Below are positions 16,141 to 25,913 of a stretch of 43,403 bases of DNA, piece by piece (position 1 is the first letter of the stretch; every line of letters starts with the position of its first letter). The notes beneath the pieces were generated by a model that was not told the origin of the DNA, ran no database searches, and worked only from the letters and a program-made list of their open reading frames with translations. Source of the stretch: Bacteroidota bacterium (GTDB lineage Bacteria; Bacteroidota; Bacteroidia; Bacteroidales; JAAUTT01); NCBI GenBank assembly GCA_021779665.1, contig JAJYAG010000036.1, forward strand, positions 1 to 43,403, read 5' to 3'. The position numbers and the translations under genes were made by a program.

Positions 16141-17808
16141 TTACCAACCGGGGTTTTGAGACAATGCAGGGTTGATGTATATTTCCGATTGAGGAACCGG
16201 ATACAGGTTCATTTTTTCATCAAAAACACGGGTTTCAACTATCTTTTTGCTGTAAGTAAAGGTTCCATCCTCGTTCTTTTCGACATTCATACCATAAATA
16301 TCGGTGGTTGTGTTTCCGGTATTCCACCGGCGCACATCCCAGAAACGGTGGTCTTCAAAAGCAAGTTCTACTCTTCGCTCGTTTCTTAGCTTGGTGCGGA
16401 AAGCATCCTTTGTCATCCCGGCAGGGAACAGAGGCATTTTCACGTTATTCCTGTTTCTGACCAGGTTCACGGCGGCACGTGCTGTCATTCCGAATGTTGA
16501 GGCATTATCCGGGCCAAAAGCTTCGTTCATGGCTTCGGCATAATTAAGCAACACTTCGGCATAGCGGAAAAGTACCCAGTTGTGAATCTTGCTTGTGAGG
16601 TTATTCGGATCGAGGTTGATACTTTCGATCACGTATTTTTTCAGGTAGTAACCTGTTTTGGTAGCCTCAATCTGGGGAGCTCCGTTTCTTCCGCCTGTCC
16701 AAACTTCAACAGGAAGTCCTTTCCATGAAGCGTTATTATAAAGAATGGTGAATGCAAGTCTGGGATCGCGTCCTGCGTAAGGATTAGCCGGATTATATCC
16801 GGATCCCGGTTCATCAATGCCTAAACCATTTGCCTTCATCTCGAAAGCGTCTACGAGGTTTTGGGTAGGACAGGTGCCGGAATTTCCACCCTCGTAACCT
16901 ACCGGAAAATTATACCTTTCGAAATAGTTTTGGGCACTTTCCCGGGTACTAAAAATAACTTCTTTACTGGTAACATTGTTGAATGCACTGTTGTAATTTG
17001 TTTCCAGAATATACCCGAATCTGCCGGCAGAATCAATCAGAGCTTTTGAAGCGGCTGCAGCTGCAACCCATTTATCAGTCGTATTCTCAGGATTGTGTAA
17101 TGGACTGGCTGCATACAAAAGTACCCGGGCCTTCAGTGCCATTGCGGTTCCTCTGGTAACACGTCCCGTCTCTTTATTCAGGGTATTCGTAAAATTGACA
17201 GGCAGTTTCGCAGCAGCCGAATCACATTCACTGGTAATAAATGTGACCACTTCGCTGAACGGGGTTCTGGTTACCTTGTTAGATTCCTCAGGAGTGAGTA
17301 CTTTGGTTACCAAAGGTACATCTCCATATCTTTTGATAAGTTCGAAATAAAAGAACGCTCTTAAAAACCTGGCCTCGTATGAATAGTAATTGTACTCGAT
17401 CATGTTTTGTTTGTAGCTGTCGTTATATTTCAGATCATCGAAGGTTTTTCCCGCAGCTTTTTCCAGAAACATGTTTGCAGCACGAATGCCGGCATAATAA
17501 TGCGACCACTGATCATCCAGCGGAGATACGGCACTCCATGCGCCGATATTAAAGCGCTGGGACACTGCTCCGTAATGCACATCTTCTGCTTCATCGGTGG
17601 CAGAGGAACGGATGGAACCGTCTGAAAAGCTGCTTAAATCGTTGGGCAGATAGGAATAAATATTTGTGAGGAAACCTTGGTTTCTGTTCATTTCCGAGAA
17701 GATATCGTTCTCCTTGTAAAAGGAAGATTCATTATAATCCAGATAGCTGCATCCCGAAAGAAATGCCGATATAATCATGAACCCCCATAAAAATTTAGAA
17801 AATTTCAT
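16141..17808 (-). CDS. SusD/RagB-family glycan-binding lipoprotein (SusD2)
   Basis: The start at 17808 gives MKFSKFLWGFMIISAFLSGC, a lipoprotein signal with lipobox LSGC (Cys 20). The longer frame to 17847 would overlap SusC2. The product of 555 residues carries the SusD TPR-type fold: HYYAGIRAANMFLEK, YEARFLRAFFYFELIKRYGDVPLVTKVL, RVTRGTAMALKARVLLYAASPL, FRYAEVLLNYAEAMNEAFG and LRNERRVELAFEDHRFWDVRRW. It sits as a lid on SusC2 in the outer membrane and binds the incoming oligosaccharide. It follows SusC2 by 25 nt. The hairpin at 16083-16133 separates it from the enzyme genes. Confidence 0.95.
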   Translation of the reverse strand: MKFSKFLWGFMIISAFLSGCSYLDYNESSFYKENDIFSEMNRNQGFLTNIYSYLPNDLSSFSDGSIRSSATDEAEDVHYGAVSQRFNIGAWSAVSPLDDQWSHYYAGIRAANMFLEKAAGKTFDDLKYNDSYKQNMIEYNYYSYEARFLRAFFYFELIKRYGDVPLVTKVLTPEESNKVTRTPFSEVVTFITSECDSAAAKLPVNFTNTLNKETGRVTRGTAMALKARVLLYAASPLHNPENTTDKWVAAAAASKALIDSAGRFGYILETNYNSAFNNVTSKEVIFSTRESAQNYFERYNFPVGYEGGNSGTCPTQNLVDAFEMKANGLGIDEPGSGYNPANPYAGRDPRLAFTILYNNASWKGLPVEVWTGGRNGAPQIEATKTGYYLKKYVIESINLDPNNLTSKIHNWVLFRYAEVLLNYAEAMNEAFGPDNASTFGMTARAAVNLVRNRNNVKMPLFPAGMTKDAFRTKLRNERRVELAFEDHRFWDVRRWNTGNTTTDIYGMNVEKNEDGTFTYSKKIVETRVFDEKMNLYPVPQSEIYINPALSQNPGW

Positions 17809-17833
17809 ATACTTGTTTTTATATGAGTTAATA

Positions 17834-20833
17834 TTAAAAACCAACATTTACGCCAAGATAGAATGCTCTCTGTGTAGGATATGTGGCACCAAGAGCTTCA
17901 GGATCCAGAATGTTGATATTATCTTTTGAAAACAGGTTCATTCCCCTGAGATAGAAGCGCACTTTTGTCAGCTTAAACTTTTTAAATACTGATTCAGGGA
18001 GTGAATAGTAGATTTCGGCCTGGCGGAGTTTTACAAAAGAACCATCAACGAGCCATATTGAATTTTGTCTGTAATCGTTGGCATCCGTCTGCATTGTGAG
18101 CATTGGCAGGGTGGCTGTCTGGGCTGTCTCCGGTGTCCAGTAGTTTTCAGAGAAAGTGGAGATGTTATTGGTTCCCCGTAAAGGCCAGAATACGCCTGTT
18201 GTGTTCAGATAAACAGTATTATTTGAAACTCCCTGGATAAGTGCATCAAAGCCAAGGCCTTTGTATTCGGCACCGAGATTCAGTGAGAAATTCATCTCCG
18301 GCAGAGAACTGTACCCAATGGGAATCATGTCATTTGCATCGATGATACCATCGGTATTCTGATCCTTATATTTTACACTTCCGGTGGTTACTTCCGAAAA
18401 TTGCTGAATGGGGCTGCTGGCGATGTCATTAGCATCTGTAAAGAAACCGATTGCCTCAAGACCGAACCACTGACCAACAGCTTTCCCTGTCTGTCTTAGA
18501 TAATCTTCGGGTTTGTAAGCTTCATTCATTTCAACAATCTTGTTTCGTGCAAACGATACCTGCCCTTCCGCAAAATAACGGAAATTGCTTCCCACAGTTT
18601 GATGCCAGTTTGCCTCAACTTCAAAACCTTTGTTCTCTACAATGCCAGCATTTGCATATGCTGCTCCGATTCCTAATACATTTGAAACAATACCATCGTT
18701 GGTAACCGGAATACCAGTCTGCCTGTTGTAGAATACATCTGCCGACAAATCCAGTTTTCCGAAGAACGAAGCATCCAGACCTGCGTTCGATTTGTATCCT
18801 TTTTCGCTCTTCAGGTTGGGAGCGCCCAGACGACCTTCGTAGTAACCGGTATAGGAAGAACTGGCATCTTTGAAATAGTACGATCCGCCGGTTACATAAT
18901 TCTGTTCGGATATGTTCTGCGGAATCTGGTCATTACCCGTTATACCCCAGGAAGCTCTCAGCTTTAAATACCTGATTGTAGAAGAGTTATTTAAAAAATT
19001 TTCGTTTGAAAGGATCCATGCTCCTGATACAGCGGGATATAAGGCAAACTGATTATTGCCTGAGAGAACATTCGTTCCGCCATACGTCAGGCTTGCATCG
19101 ATCACATACTTGTTTCTGATGTTGTAGTTGGTCAGAGCACTTACACCCTGATGCATATAGGTATTATACTGTCCAAAATAGATTACCTTGTTCTGGTTGT
19201 ACAACAATGTAACTCCAAGGTTATTACCTGCAAGCATCCCCTCATAATTTAGTTTTCCCCAAACCCCTGAATTGCGGTACTGGTAGGAAAGGTTGCTGGA
19301 ATAACTCAGACCCGATTCTGTTCCATAAGTAAAGAGGGTAGTATCCGTAACATTCCCGTTTGCATCGCGCAGTAAAGAAGCCTTTTCATATTTGTAGCTC
19401 TTGCTCTTGCCTTCGGTAAAGGTTGCTGTGTTGTCATAGTTTACTGCAACTTCGGCAGTTAAGCCCTTCAACACAAAATCGAGTTTCTGAACCAATCTGA
19501 CATCGGCCAACAGTCCGCGGATAATGTTGTTGGAATAACCTGTGGAAGAAACCATAGCAACGGGGTTGTTTCTAAGGTCGGACGTTCCTCCCCAGGTCTG
19601 GTCAAAGTTCTTAACCGGAAATTCTCCCGAAGGAGTGGCATAGAGGGCCGAAAAGATATTATTGGCGCCAGCATCCGGCTGGTTTGAACTTGTAAAGTGA
19701 CCTCCCAGGTTAACCTGGAAAAGAGTGCTTTTGGACAGATCGATATCGAGGTTGGTCCGGAAGTTGAATTTATCATAGTTAAGCTGGGTAGAGTACCCGT
19801 CGTTTTCGTTGACAGGCTTGAAAAGTCCCTGTTCATTCTGATAGCTGCCCATGGCATAGTAACGAGCAGTTTTACTTCCTCCGGTAAAAGAAACGTTGAA
19901 ATCATTTTTGTTGCCGAAGTCTCTAAGAACCTGGTCTTTCCAGTTTACATCCGGAAAAAAGAGCGGATTGCTTTGCGACTGATAGTCCTGCAGATCATAG
20001 TTTGAGAAACGCTCGGGAAGACGATCGTTAGTCAGGGCCTGATTGACTGCTTTAGCATACTGATATCCGTTCAAAAATTCAGGGAGACGGAAAGCCTGAG
20101 TTATTCCTCTCTGGTAGCCAATATGAACCCCCGAGTTTTCGGTTTGCCCGCGTTTTGTTGTGACGAGCAGAACCCCGTTTGCTCCCTGCTGACCATAGAT
20201 TGCAAGGGATGCGGCATCTTTCAGAATTGTAATATTATCAATCTCATTCATGTTAAGCGTCGACAGTGGCCTCTCAAATCCATCCACCAACACGAGAATT
20301 CCGGAATTTAAAAAAGTATTTTTTCCGCGGATGTACATGTCAGGTTCATTGCTCCAGGGCAGACCTCCGTTTTGCATAACCGTAAGTCCTGCAATCCGGC
20401 CGTACAATGCATTGGAAGGACTCACCACAGTGTTTCCCGAAAGCTTTTCATTTCCGGCATAACCTGCAGCTGCCGTGTTCTCATCATATGTCCGGGTGAT
20501 GCCAAAACCCCATTGAACCAGCTGTGCAGTTTTGTCAATTACTATCTGCATCTCATTGCCGTTGACGGTAACTATTTTTTTTCTTCCATCATTCAATGCA
20601 ATAACAAGGTTCTGGTTTTTTTCAGTTTTTATGTGAAAACTGCCGCTTTCGTCACTTTGGACTACGATCATCGGATATTCGCGGACAAAAACCCTGGCTC
20701 CTGAAACCGGGCTACCAGTTGTTCCATCTGTTATAGTGCCTGACACTTCCATCTCCTGTGCATTCACGGAAAAAGAAAATAAGCACAATAAAAGCAGGAC
20801 GTATATATATCTGAAATTAAAATGTTCTTTCAT
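17834..20833 (-). CDS. SusC/RagA-family TonB-linked outer-membrane transporter (SusC2)
   Basis: The protein has 999 residues with a signal peptide ending at VNAQ (25), a CarboxypepD_reg-like domain (about 28-100), and a plug with NALYGRIAGLTVMQNGG, MYIRGKNTFLNSGILVLVDG, EIDNITILKDAASLAIYG and GANGVLLVTTKRG. A 22-stranded barrel ends in YLGVNVGF. The TonB-box region is unlike that of SusC1: instead of a EEVEVVAYG-type box it has QLVQWGFGITRTYDENTAA, as in a second SusC clade. With SusD2 it should form an energy-dependent import complex for PUL-derived oligosaccharides. It lies 27 nt downstream of SusD1, so the two SusCD pairs share a transcript. Confidence 0.95.
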   Translation of the reverse strand: MKEHFNFRYIYVLLLLCLFSFSVNAQEMEVSGTITDGTTGSPVSGARVFVREYPMIVVQSDESGSFHIKTEKNQNLVIALNDGRKKIVTVNGNEMQIVIDKTAQLVQWGFGITRTYDENTAAAGYAGNEKLSGNTVVSPSNALYGRIAGLTVMQNGGLPWSNEPDMYIRGKNTFLNSGILVLVDGFERPLSTLNMNEIDNITILKDAASLAIYGQQGANGVLLVTTKRGQTENSGVHIGYQRGITQAFRLPEFLNGYQYAKAVNQALTNDRLPERFSNYDLQDYQSQSNPLFFPDVNWKDQVLRDFGNKNDFNVSFTGGSKTARYYAMGSYQNEQGLFKPVNENDGYSTQLNYDKFNFRTNLDIDLSKSTLFQVNLGGHFTSSNQPDAGANNIFSALYATPSGEFPVKNFDQTWGGTSDLRNNPVAMVSSTGYSNNIIRGLLADVRLVQKLDFVLKGLTAEVAVNYDNTATFTEGKSKSYKYEKASLLRDANGNVTDTTLFTYGTESGLSYSSNLSYQYRNSGVWGKLNYEGMLAGNNLGVTLLYNQNKVIYFGQYNTYMHQGVSALTNYNIRNKYVIDASLTYGGTNVLSGNNQFALYPAVSGAWILSNENFLNNSSTIRYLKLRASWGITGNDQIPQNISEQNYVTGGSYYFKDASSSYTGYYEGRLGAPNLKSEKGYKSNAGLDASFFGKLDLSADVFYNRQTGIPVTNDGIVSNVLGIGAAYANAGIVENKGFEVEANWHQTVGSNFRYFAEGQVSFARNKIVEMNEAYKPEDYLRQTGKAVGQWFGLEAIGFFTDANDIASSPIQQFSEVTTGSVKYKDQNTDGIIDANDMIPIGYSSLPEMNFSLNLGAEYKGLGFDALIQGVSNNTVYLNTTGVFWPLRGTNNISTFSENYWTPETAQTATLPMLTMQTDANDYRQNSIWLVDGSFVKLRQAEIYYSLPESVFKKFKLTKVRFYLRGMNLFSKDNINILDPEALGATYPTQRAFYLGVNVGF

Positions 20834-20860
20834 TTGTACATGATTAAATTGGTTAATAAT

Positions 20861-22639
20861 CTATTCCCAGCCCGGATTTTGAACCAAACCATAGTTTTTG
20901 TTTACTTCATCAGGAGGAAATGCACTCAGGAACCATTTGGGGGACCAGTTATCCTTCCAATACCTGGGTGGTAGTTCAAAAGTCTTGTATGTATAGGTAT
21001 TTCCTGATTTGGTGATATCCATGCCATGTAAGGTTTTTGTGAAGTCGGCTTCCTTTTTATGGCGGATCAGATCGTACCACCGTACTTCTTCGAACCCGAA
21101 TTCACATGCGCGTTCATTCAGTACAGCCTCCCGGAATTCATCCCTGCTTAATCCTGCTTTCAGGTTTCCAAGTCCAACCCGGTTTCTTACCACATTTACG
21201 CATCGGTAAGCTTCGGCAGTTGGCCCGTTGTTCACTTCATTTGCTGCTTCAGCATAGGTAAGATAAACTTCAGACAGTCTGAGGTAGGGCCATTGAATAA
21301 CTGTATTGGTCATATTGTTTTTGTCGAGTAAGAATTTACGCAGCTGGTAACCTGTGGCACCGGCAGTAGACGTACGGTTTTTTCGCTCAAGTCCGCCAAT
21401 CCATAGTTCTGCAGTTCTTCCCTGGTAGGTATCACCGTTCACAAGAACAGTTTCATAGAGACGCGGATCACGGTTTATATAAGGATTTGAGGGATTGTAA
21501 CCTGAAGCTGGGTCAGATACTGGTAGGCCATTGGCCATTCCGAACATATCCACATATTCCTGTGTAGGACAACCTGTTCCGTAACCACCAGCACTCTGAT
21601 AAAAATAGTAATTTCCATCCCAGTATCCGGGAGATTTGTACCTGACGCGGGTAGAGATCAGGATTTCACCGTTTCCACGGTCATAGTATGCACTTCTGAA
21701 ATCTTTACGGGGATTTCCTGTTTTCACCAGGGCATATCCGCCTTCCGCTTCAACTTTCTGAATAAGAGTCTGAGCCGCATCGGCAGCTATCTTCCATAAA
21801 TTTGGATCGTAAGCACCGTACCAGGTCATTTTATCCTGAGATGCTTTTCCTTCCAGGAAGGGCTCGTTGCTGTTGAACAGAGGGCTTGCACCAAAAAGCA
21901 GGATTCTTGCTTTTAATCCCATGGCAGAAGCCTGGGTAAAACGGCCATCGTTGTTATTGATATCTGTAACGGTCCATGGCAGGTCGGGTATAGCTTTGTC
22001 AATCAAGGCTACAATAGAGTCGAGTGTTGCACGGGCAGTCAGTCTGGGCAGCTCTGTTTTCTCACCTGCACCATATGTTTTATTGACCCATGGCAATCCT
22101 CCAAAATTTCTGAACATATCGCAATAATGAACCGCAGCGACCATACGGGCCTCAGCTTTTATCTGCTTTGCTCTAACATCGGTCAGATCCGGGACCCTGT
22201 CAATATTTTCAATCAGGATGTTCGCATCTCGGATGCCATCCCAGTTATCTTCCTTTAAAAAACCATACTTGGTATTGTTGGAAGAATTTTCGGTGGCTGC
22301 ATTATACTGCCCCGAATAATATAGTTGAGCTGCACCGCCCCAGTTCAGATAACTCTGGTTCAAATCGCTCAGGGCTTCAAGAATGTCCATCCCAAGTTTG
22401 TTTCCCTTAGCTGACCAGTTTGTGTTCAAACCATAAGGCAATGAAGTATAAACACCGGTTAAGAACCGCTCCGCATAAACTTTAGAAGAGAAAACGGTAT
22501 CGAGTGTTACATCCACACTGGGCGGCTTGTCAAGGAAATCGTTTCCTACTTCAACCTTATCGCACGAGACGATCGTAAAAAGTAAACCGGCCAATAATAA
22601 ATTAAATATCTTTATTCTCATAGAATGTATTGTTTTCAT
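20861..22639 (-). CDS. SusD/RagB-family glycan-binding lipoprotein (SusD1)
   Basis: The 592-residue protein starts at 22639, where the SusC1 stop and this ATG share one base (TAATG), a coupling arrangement. An ATG six codons later (22621) would give a slightly shorter signal peptide. The lipobox is IVSC (Cys 26). SusD features include WDGIRDANILIENIDRVPDL, KAEARMVAAVHYCDMFRNFG, ASAMGLKARILLFGASPLFN, PYLRLSEVYLTYAEAANE and LNERACEFGFEEVRWYDLI. The C-terminus ends LVQNPGWE, matching the SusD2 ending SQNPGW and typical of the family. It is the lid partner of SusC1. Confidence 0.95.
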   Translation of the reverse strand: MKTIHSMRIKIFNLLLAGLLFTIVSCDKVEVGNDFLDKPPSVDVTLDTVFSSKVYAERFLTGVYTSLPYGLNTNWSAKGNKLGMDILEALSDLNQSYLNWGGAAQLYYSGQYNAATENSSNNTKYGFLKEDNWDGIRDANILIENIDRVPDLTDVRAKQIKAEARMVAAVHYCDMFRNFGGLPWVNKTYGAGEKTELPRLTARATLDSIVALIDKAIPDLPWTVTDINNNDGRFTQASAMGLKARILLFGASPLFNSNEPFLEGKASQDKMTWYGAYDPNLWKIAADAAQTLIQKVEAEGGYALVKTGNPRKDFRSAYYDRGNGEILISTRVRYKSPGYWDGNYYFYQSAGGYGTGCPTQEYVDMFGMANGLPVSDPASGYNPSNPYINRDPRLYETVLVNGDTYQGRTAELWIGGLERKNRTSTAGATGYQLRKFLLDKNNMTNTVIQWPYLRLSEVYLTYAEAANEVNNGPTAEAYRCVNVVRNRVGLGNLKAGLSRDEFREAVLNERACEFGFEEVRWYDLIRHKKEADFTKTLHGMDITKSGNTYTYKTFELPPRYWKDNWSPKWFLSAFPPDEVNKNYGLVQNPGWE

Positions 22640-25600
22640 TATAAATTAAATTTCAAGCCTGCATTATAAACTTTTATCAGAGGATATACAGAATTACTGC
22701 CTGTTCTGGATTCAGGATCGGTAATTTTTAATTTTGAGAATGTTACCAGGTTATAAGCATTTACAAAGGCTCGCATATTTAAAATTCCAACTTTCTTTAG
22801 TGCAGGGATATTGAAACTATAGCCAACTTCAATGGTTTTCAACCTGATGTAAGAGGCGTCTCTGACCCAGAAATCCGATGGCTTGGAATTGTTTACCGAG
22901 CCGCTAATGGTCATTCTAGGGTAGTTTGCACTGGCTGCTGTTTCAGGAGTCCATCTTCCGTCGGCCATATACTGCAAGAGAGACCTGTCGTGGGTTGTTC
23001 CAAAAGCGATTTTATATGTCTCGTCCAGTACACGCGAGGTGTTGGTTGCTCCGGCCCATGCCATATAAAAATCGATGCTTTTGAAGTTGAATCCTGCATT
23101 CAAACCCATGGTGTACTCGGGTAGATCCGGATAACCAATAGCCATCTGATCGTAGCTGTCGATCACGCCATCCTTATTAAGGTCTTTGTACATCATGTCG
23201 CCTGGCTTTGCAGCATATTTATGATCCGGTACGTTTGCCCCCGGCTGAAGATCGGCTTCGGTCCAGAAACGGTCAAATACATATCCGAAAGGTTGTCCCA
23301 GCGGATGTCCTGTTTCATATAGATATGGATAGGGCTGGGGAATTTCGTCCTTGTACAGAATTGTGTTATGTGCATAAGATATATTGGGACTGATCCAGAA
23401 CCTCAGGTTACTGATATTCTGGTCCCAGCGGGCAGAAATTTCGTACCCTTCATTTTTGACTTCACCAATATTTTCGGCGGGTAATGAAATGGCGAGAATA
23501 CTTGGAAGCGTTGATCTGGACCAGAGGATATCCTTACGATGCTCATAAAAGTAATCCAGGTTCAAGGCTAACTTACCTTTAAAAAGCTTTATATCGATAC
23601 CATAGTTCTGCTTCAGAGCGGTTTCCCAGGTAACAAACGGATTTCCGATGCTTCCTTCGGCAGCTGCGATCTGGTTGGTAGGATTATCGGTACCAAAACT
23701 GTAACTTCCGCTACTCAGATAGTAAGTTCCAGGCATATACAGGAAGCGTGAATCTCCGAACTGGTCATTACCAACTTCTCCGTAGGAAAAGCGCAATTTC
23801 ATGTAATCAAGGAAAGAGACATTGTCTTTAACGAAATTTTCATCAGAGATGATCCACCCTAAAGAAAGGGCAGGGAAAAATCCAAAGCGCCTGCCTTCGG
23901 CAAAGTTTTCCGAGCCATTGTATCCGAGGTTGACCTCAATCATGTACCGGGTCCTGTAATCGTAAGTCACACGTCCCGCCAGACCTACCAAGCCTCTTGG
24001 AATGTCTGTTACTGTTTTAGGATAGAAGGTTTTGCTCTCGTTGTACAATAAAAGTGCTCCAACATTATGTAAACCAAATTTTCCCGCATACGACAAAGCT
24101 GTTTCAGCGTACCAGTTACGAGCTCTCGATCTGCTCTCCCAGTAACCCAGAACTCCGTCACTTCCGTTCTTTTTGTATACGATAGCGGAATCGCCAACTG
24201 CAGCCGGATCAACATCTGTCAGGTAATAAGGAACATAGTTGGCTACCGACGAATTACGATTTTTAGTATGCGTATAAGAGCTGTTGTTTGCATATTTAAC
24301 TCTCAAATCAAGACCTTTGAGGATAAAATCCAGTTTTTGTTTAAGCTGAATATCTACGTTTAAAGTGTTATTAACCTGGTTATTGTAACCTAATCCATAA
24401 AACGGATCCAGACCATCTTTTTTCTGACCCGGAATATATAATTCATTGCTGTTAATCAAATATTTTCCGTCGACAATGCCGGGGCCTGAAAAGGGAACGG
24501 CCCAATAGATGTCGCGGAACAAGAGGTTCATCCCGTCTTTTGTGTTAGGTTCGTTCTGAATACCGGTTCTGCCTCCGATAGTAAGGCCCAGCTGGGTTGT
24601 TTTGGTTACATCGATGTCCAGGTTGGTGCGGTAGTTATAGCGATCGTATGCAAAATTGTTGTCGTACTGACTGTTGAAGGTATTAAACAAACCGTTCTGC
24701 TTTGTATAACCCAGTGAAATAAAATACTTCACCTTTTTGGTACCACCAGAAACATTGATGTTATTGGTAGTCTGAAGAGCGGCAGGTTTAATCAGTTTAT
24801 TCATCCAGTTGGTATTTGGATAAATGATCGGAGACGAGTTGGTCCGGAATGCCTCGAGAGCTGTCGGATTGAAACGAAGGTTCTGCGGGGTAACGCCATC
24901 ATTTGTTTGCGCTTCGTTGTACATTAATGCATAGGTATAACTATCGGTAAAATCCAGAAGACGTGTTGGCTGCTGTGCTCCAACGGATGTGCTGAAAGAA
25001 ATCTTAGGAGCTCCTTCGGTTCCGCGTTTGGTTGTCACAATAATTACACCATTGGCACCGCGTACCCCGTAAACAGCCGTTGCTGAAGCATCCTTGAGAA
25101 TGGTAATGTTTTCAATTTCGTTCGGATCCAGCTGTGTAAACGACCGTTCAACCCCATCGACCAGCATCAGGGGAGATGATCCGTTTAATGTACTTACACC
25201 GCGAACGGCGATCATCGGATCGTCGGCCCCGGGTTGTCCCGAATATTGCACAGTGGACAGACCCGTTACACGACCTGCGAGAGAATTGGCTACACTGATG
25301 GTGGGTAATTTTTCAAGCTCCTCAGAACCTATTGAAGAAATAGACCCGGTAACCGTCACCTTTTTTTGCATACCGTAAGCGACTACCTCAACCTCTTCCA
25401 GGTTTACCCTGGATTCTTTCAATACAACATTGATTTCCTGCTGATCTGCCACCTGAACCGTTTCTTTTTGCATTCCTACAAAAGAGAATTCAAGGATTTC
25501 ACCACTCTTTACGGTTATTTGGTAATCGCCTTCAAAATTGGTGGCAACACCTCTCGTTGTACCTGCCACCACCACGGTAGATCCGGGAAGCGGAGCTCCG

Positions 25601-25695
25601 GATTCATCAGTTACTTTCCCATGCACCGAAAAGGATTGTGCCTGGGCTAAAATAGTCTGAAGTAAAAACAAATAAAAAAATAACTGTTTCTTCAT
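22639..25695 (-). CDS. SusC/RagA-family TonB-linked outer-membrane transporter (SusC1)
   Basis: The 1018-residue protein has a signal peptide to AQAQ (20), a carboxypeptidase-regulatory-like domain (about 22-92, VHGKVTDESGAPLPGSTVVV), a canonical TonB box EEVEVVAYG (about 98-106), and a plug with ANSLAGRVTGLSTVQYSGQP, IAVRGVSTLNGSSPLMLVDG, EIENITILKDASATAVYG and GANGVIIVTTKRG. A full barrel ends VYNAGLKFNL. It is the first structural gene of the PUL, 218 bp behind the HTCS stop, and its promoter is the probable target of the HTCS. It overlaps SusD1 by one base. Confidence 0.96.
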   Translation of the reverse strand: MKKQLFFYLFLLQTILAQAQSFSVHGKVTDESGAPLPGSTVVVAGTTRGVATNFEGDYQITVKSGEILEFSFVGMQKETVQVADQQEINVVLKESRVNLEEVEVVAYGMQKKVTVTGSISSIGSEELEKLPTISVANSLAGRVTGLSTVQYSGQPGADDPMIAVRGVSTLNGSSPLMLVDGVERSFTQLDPNEIENITILKDASATAVYGVRGANGVIIVTTKRGTEGAPKISFSTSVGAQQPTRLLDFTDSYTYALMYNEAQTNDGVTPQNLRFNPTALEAFRTNSSPIIYPNTNWMNKLIKPAALQTTNNINVSGGTKKVKYFISLGYTKQNGLFNTFNSQYDNNFAYDRYNYRTNLDIDVTKTTQLGLTIGGRTGIQNEPNTKDGMNLLFRDIYWAVPFSGPGIVDGKYLINSNELYIPGQKKDGLDPFYGLGYNNQVNNTLNVDIQLKQKLDFILKGLDLRVKYANNSSYTHTKNRNSSVANYVPYYLTDVDPAAVGDSAIVYKKNGSDGVLGYWESRSRARNWYAETALSYAGKFGLHNVGALLLYNESKTFYPKTVTDIPRGLVGLAGRVTYDYRTRYMIEVNLGYNGSENFAEGRRFGFFPALSLGWIISDENFVKDNVSFLDYMKLRFSYGEVGNDQFGDSRFLYMPGTYYLSSGSYSFGTDNPTNQIAAAEGSIGNPFVTWETALKQNYGIDIKLFKGKLALNLDYFYEHRKDILWSRSTLPSILAISLPAENIGEVKNEGYEISARWDQNISNLRFWISPNISYAHNTILYKDEIPQPYPYLYETGHPLGQPFGYVFDRFWTEADLQPGANVPDHKYAAKPGDMMYKDLNKDGVIDSYDQMAIGYPDLPEYTMGLNAGFNFKSIDFYMAWAGATNTSRVLDETYKIAFGTTHDRSLLQYMADGRWTPETAASANYPRMTISGSVNNSKPSDFWVRDASYIRLKTIEVGYSFNIPALKKVGILNMRAFVNAYNLVTFSKLKITDPESRTGSNSVYPLIKVYNAGLKFNL

Positions 25696-25913
25696 GTTGT
25701 TAGTTTAAGAAATTAATAGTTCATTAAATCGAGTTCCAGAATCACTGTTTTCACCTTTCATAGTAAAATGTAATTTAATAGTTATGGAAAGAGCCTCCTC
25801 CGTGAGACGACTTTTTCATTATTCAAATTAAAAGGAAAGCAATTGTTTTAGTGGTGAAAATATCTTCAAAGAAGGGGGTGGATTTTGTCAAGTTTGTTGG
25901 TTAACATTCTGAT
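25696..25913 (-). promoter_or_regulatory. SusC1 upstream region, presumed HTCS target
   Basis: These 218 bp separate the HTCS stop from the SusC1 start and hold no gene. A promoter for the PUL structural genes and an AraC-type operator are expected here by analogy with other HTCS-controlled loci. On the minus strand I see only imperfect -7 matches (TACATTTT about 25756-25763, and TTAATTTG about 25826-25833) without a properly spaced -33 box. No strong terminator for the HTCS gene is visible, so read-through is possible. Confidence 0.4.
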
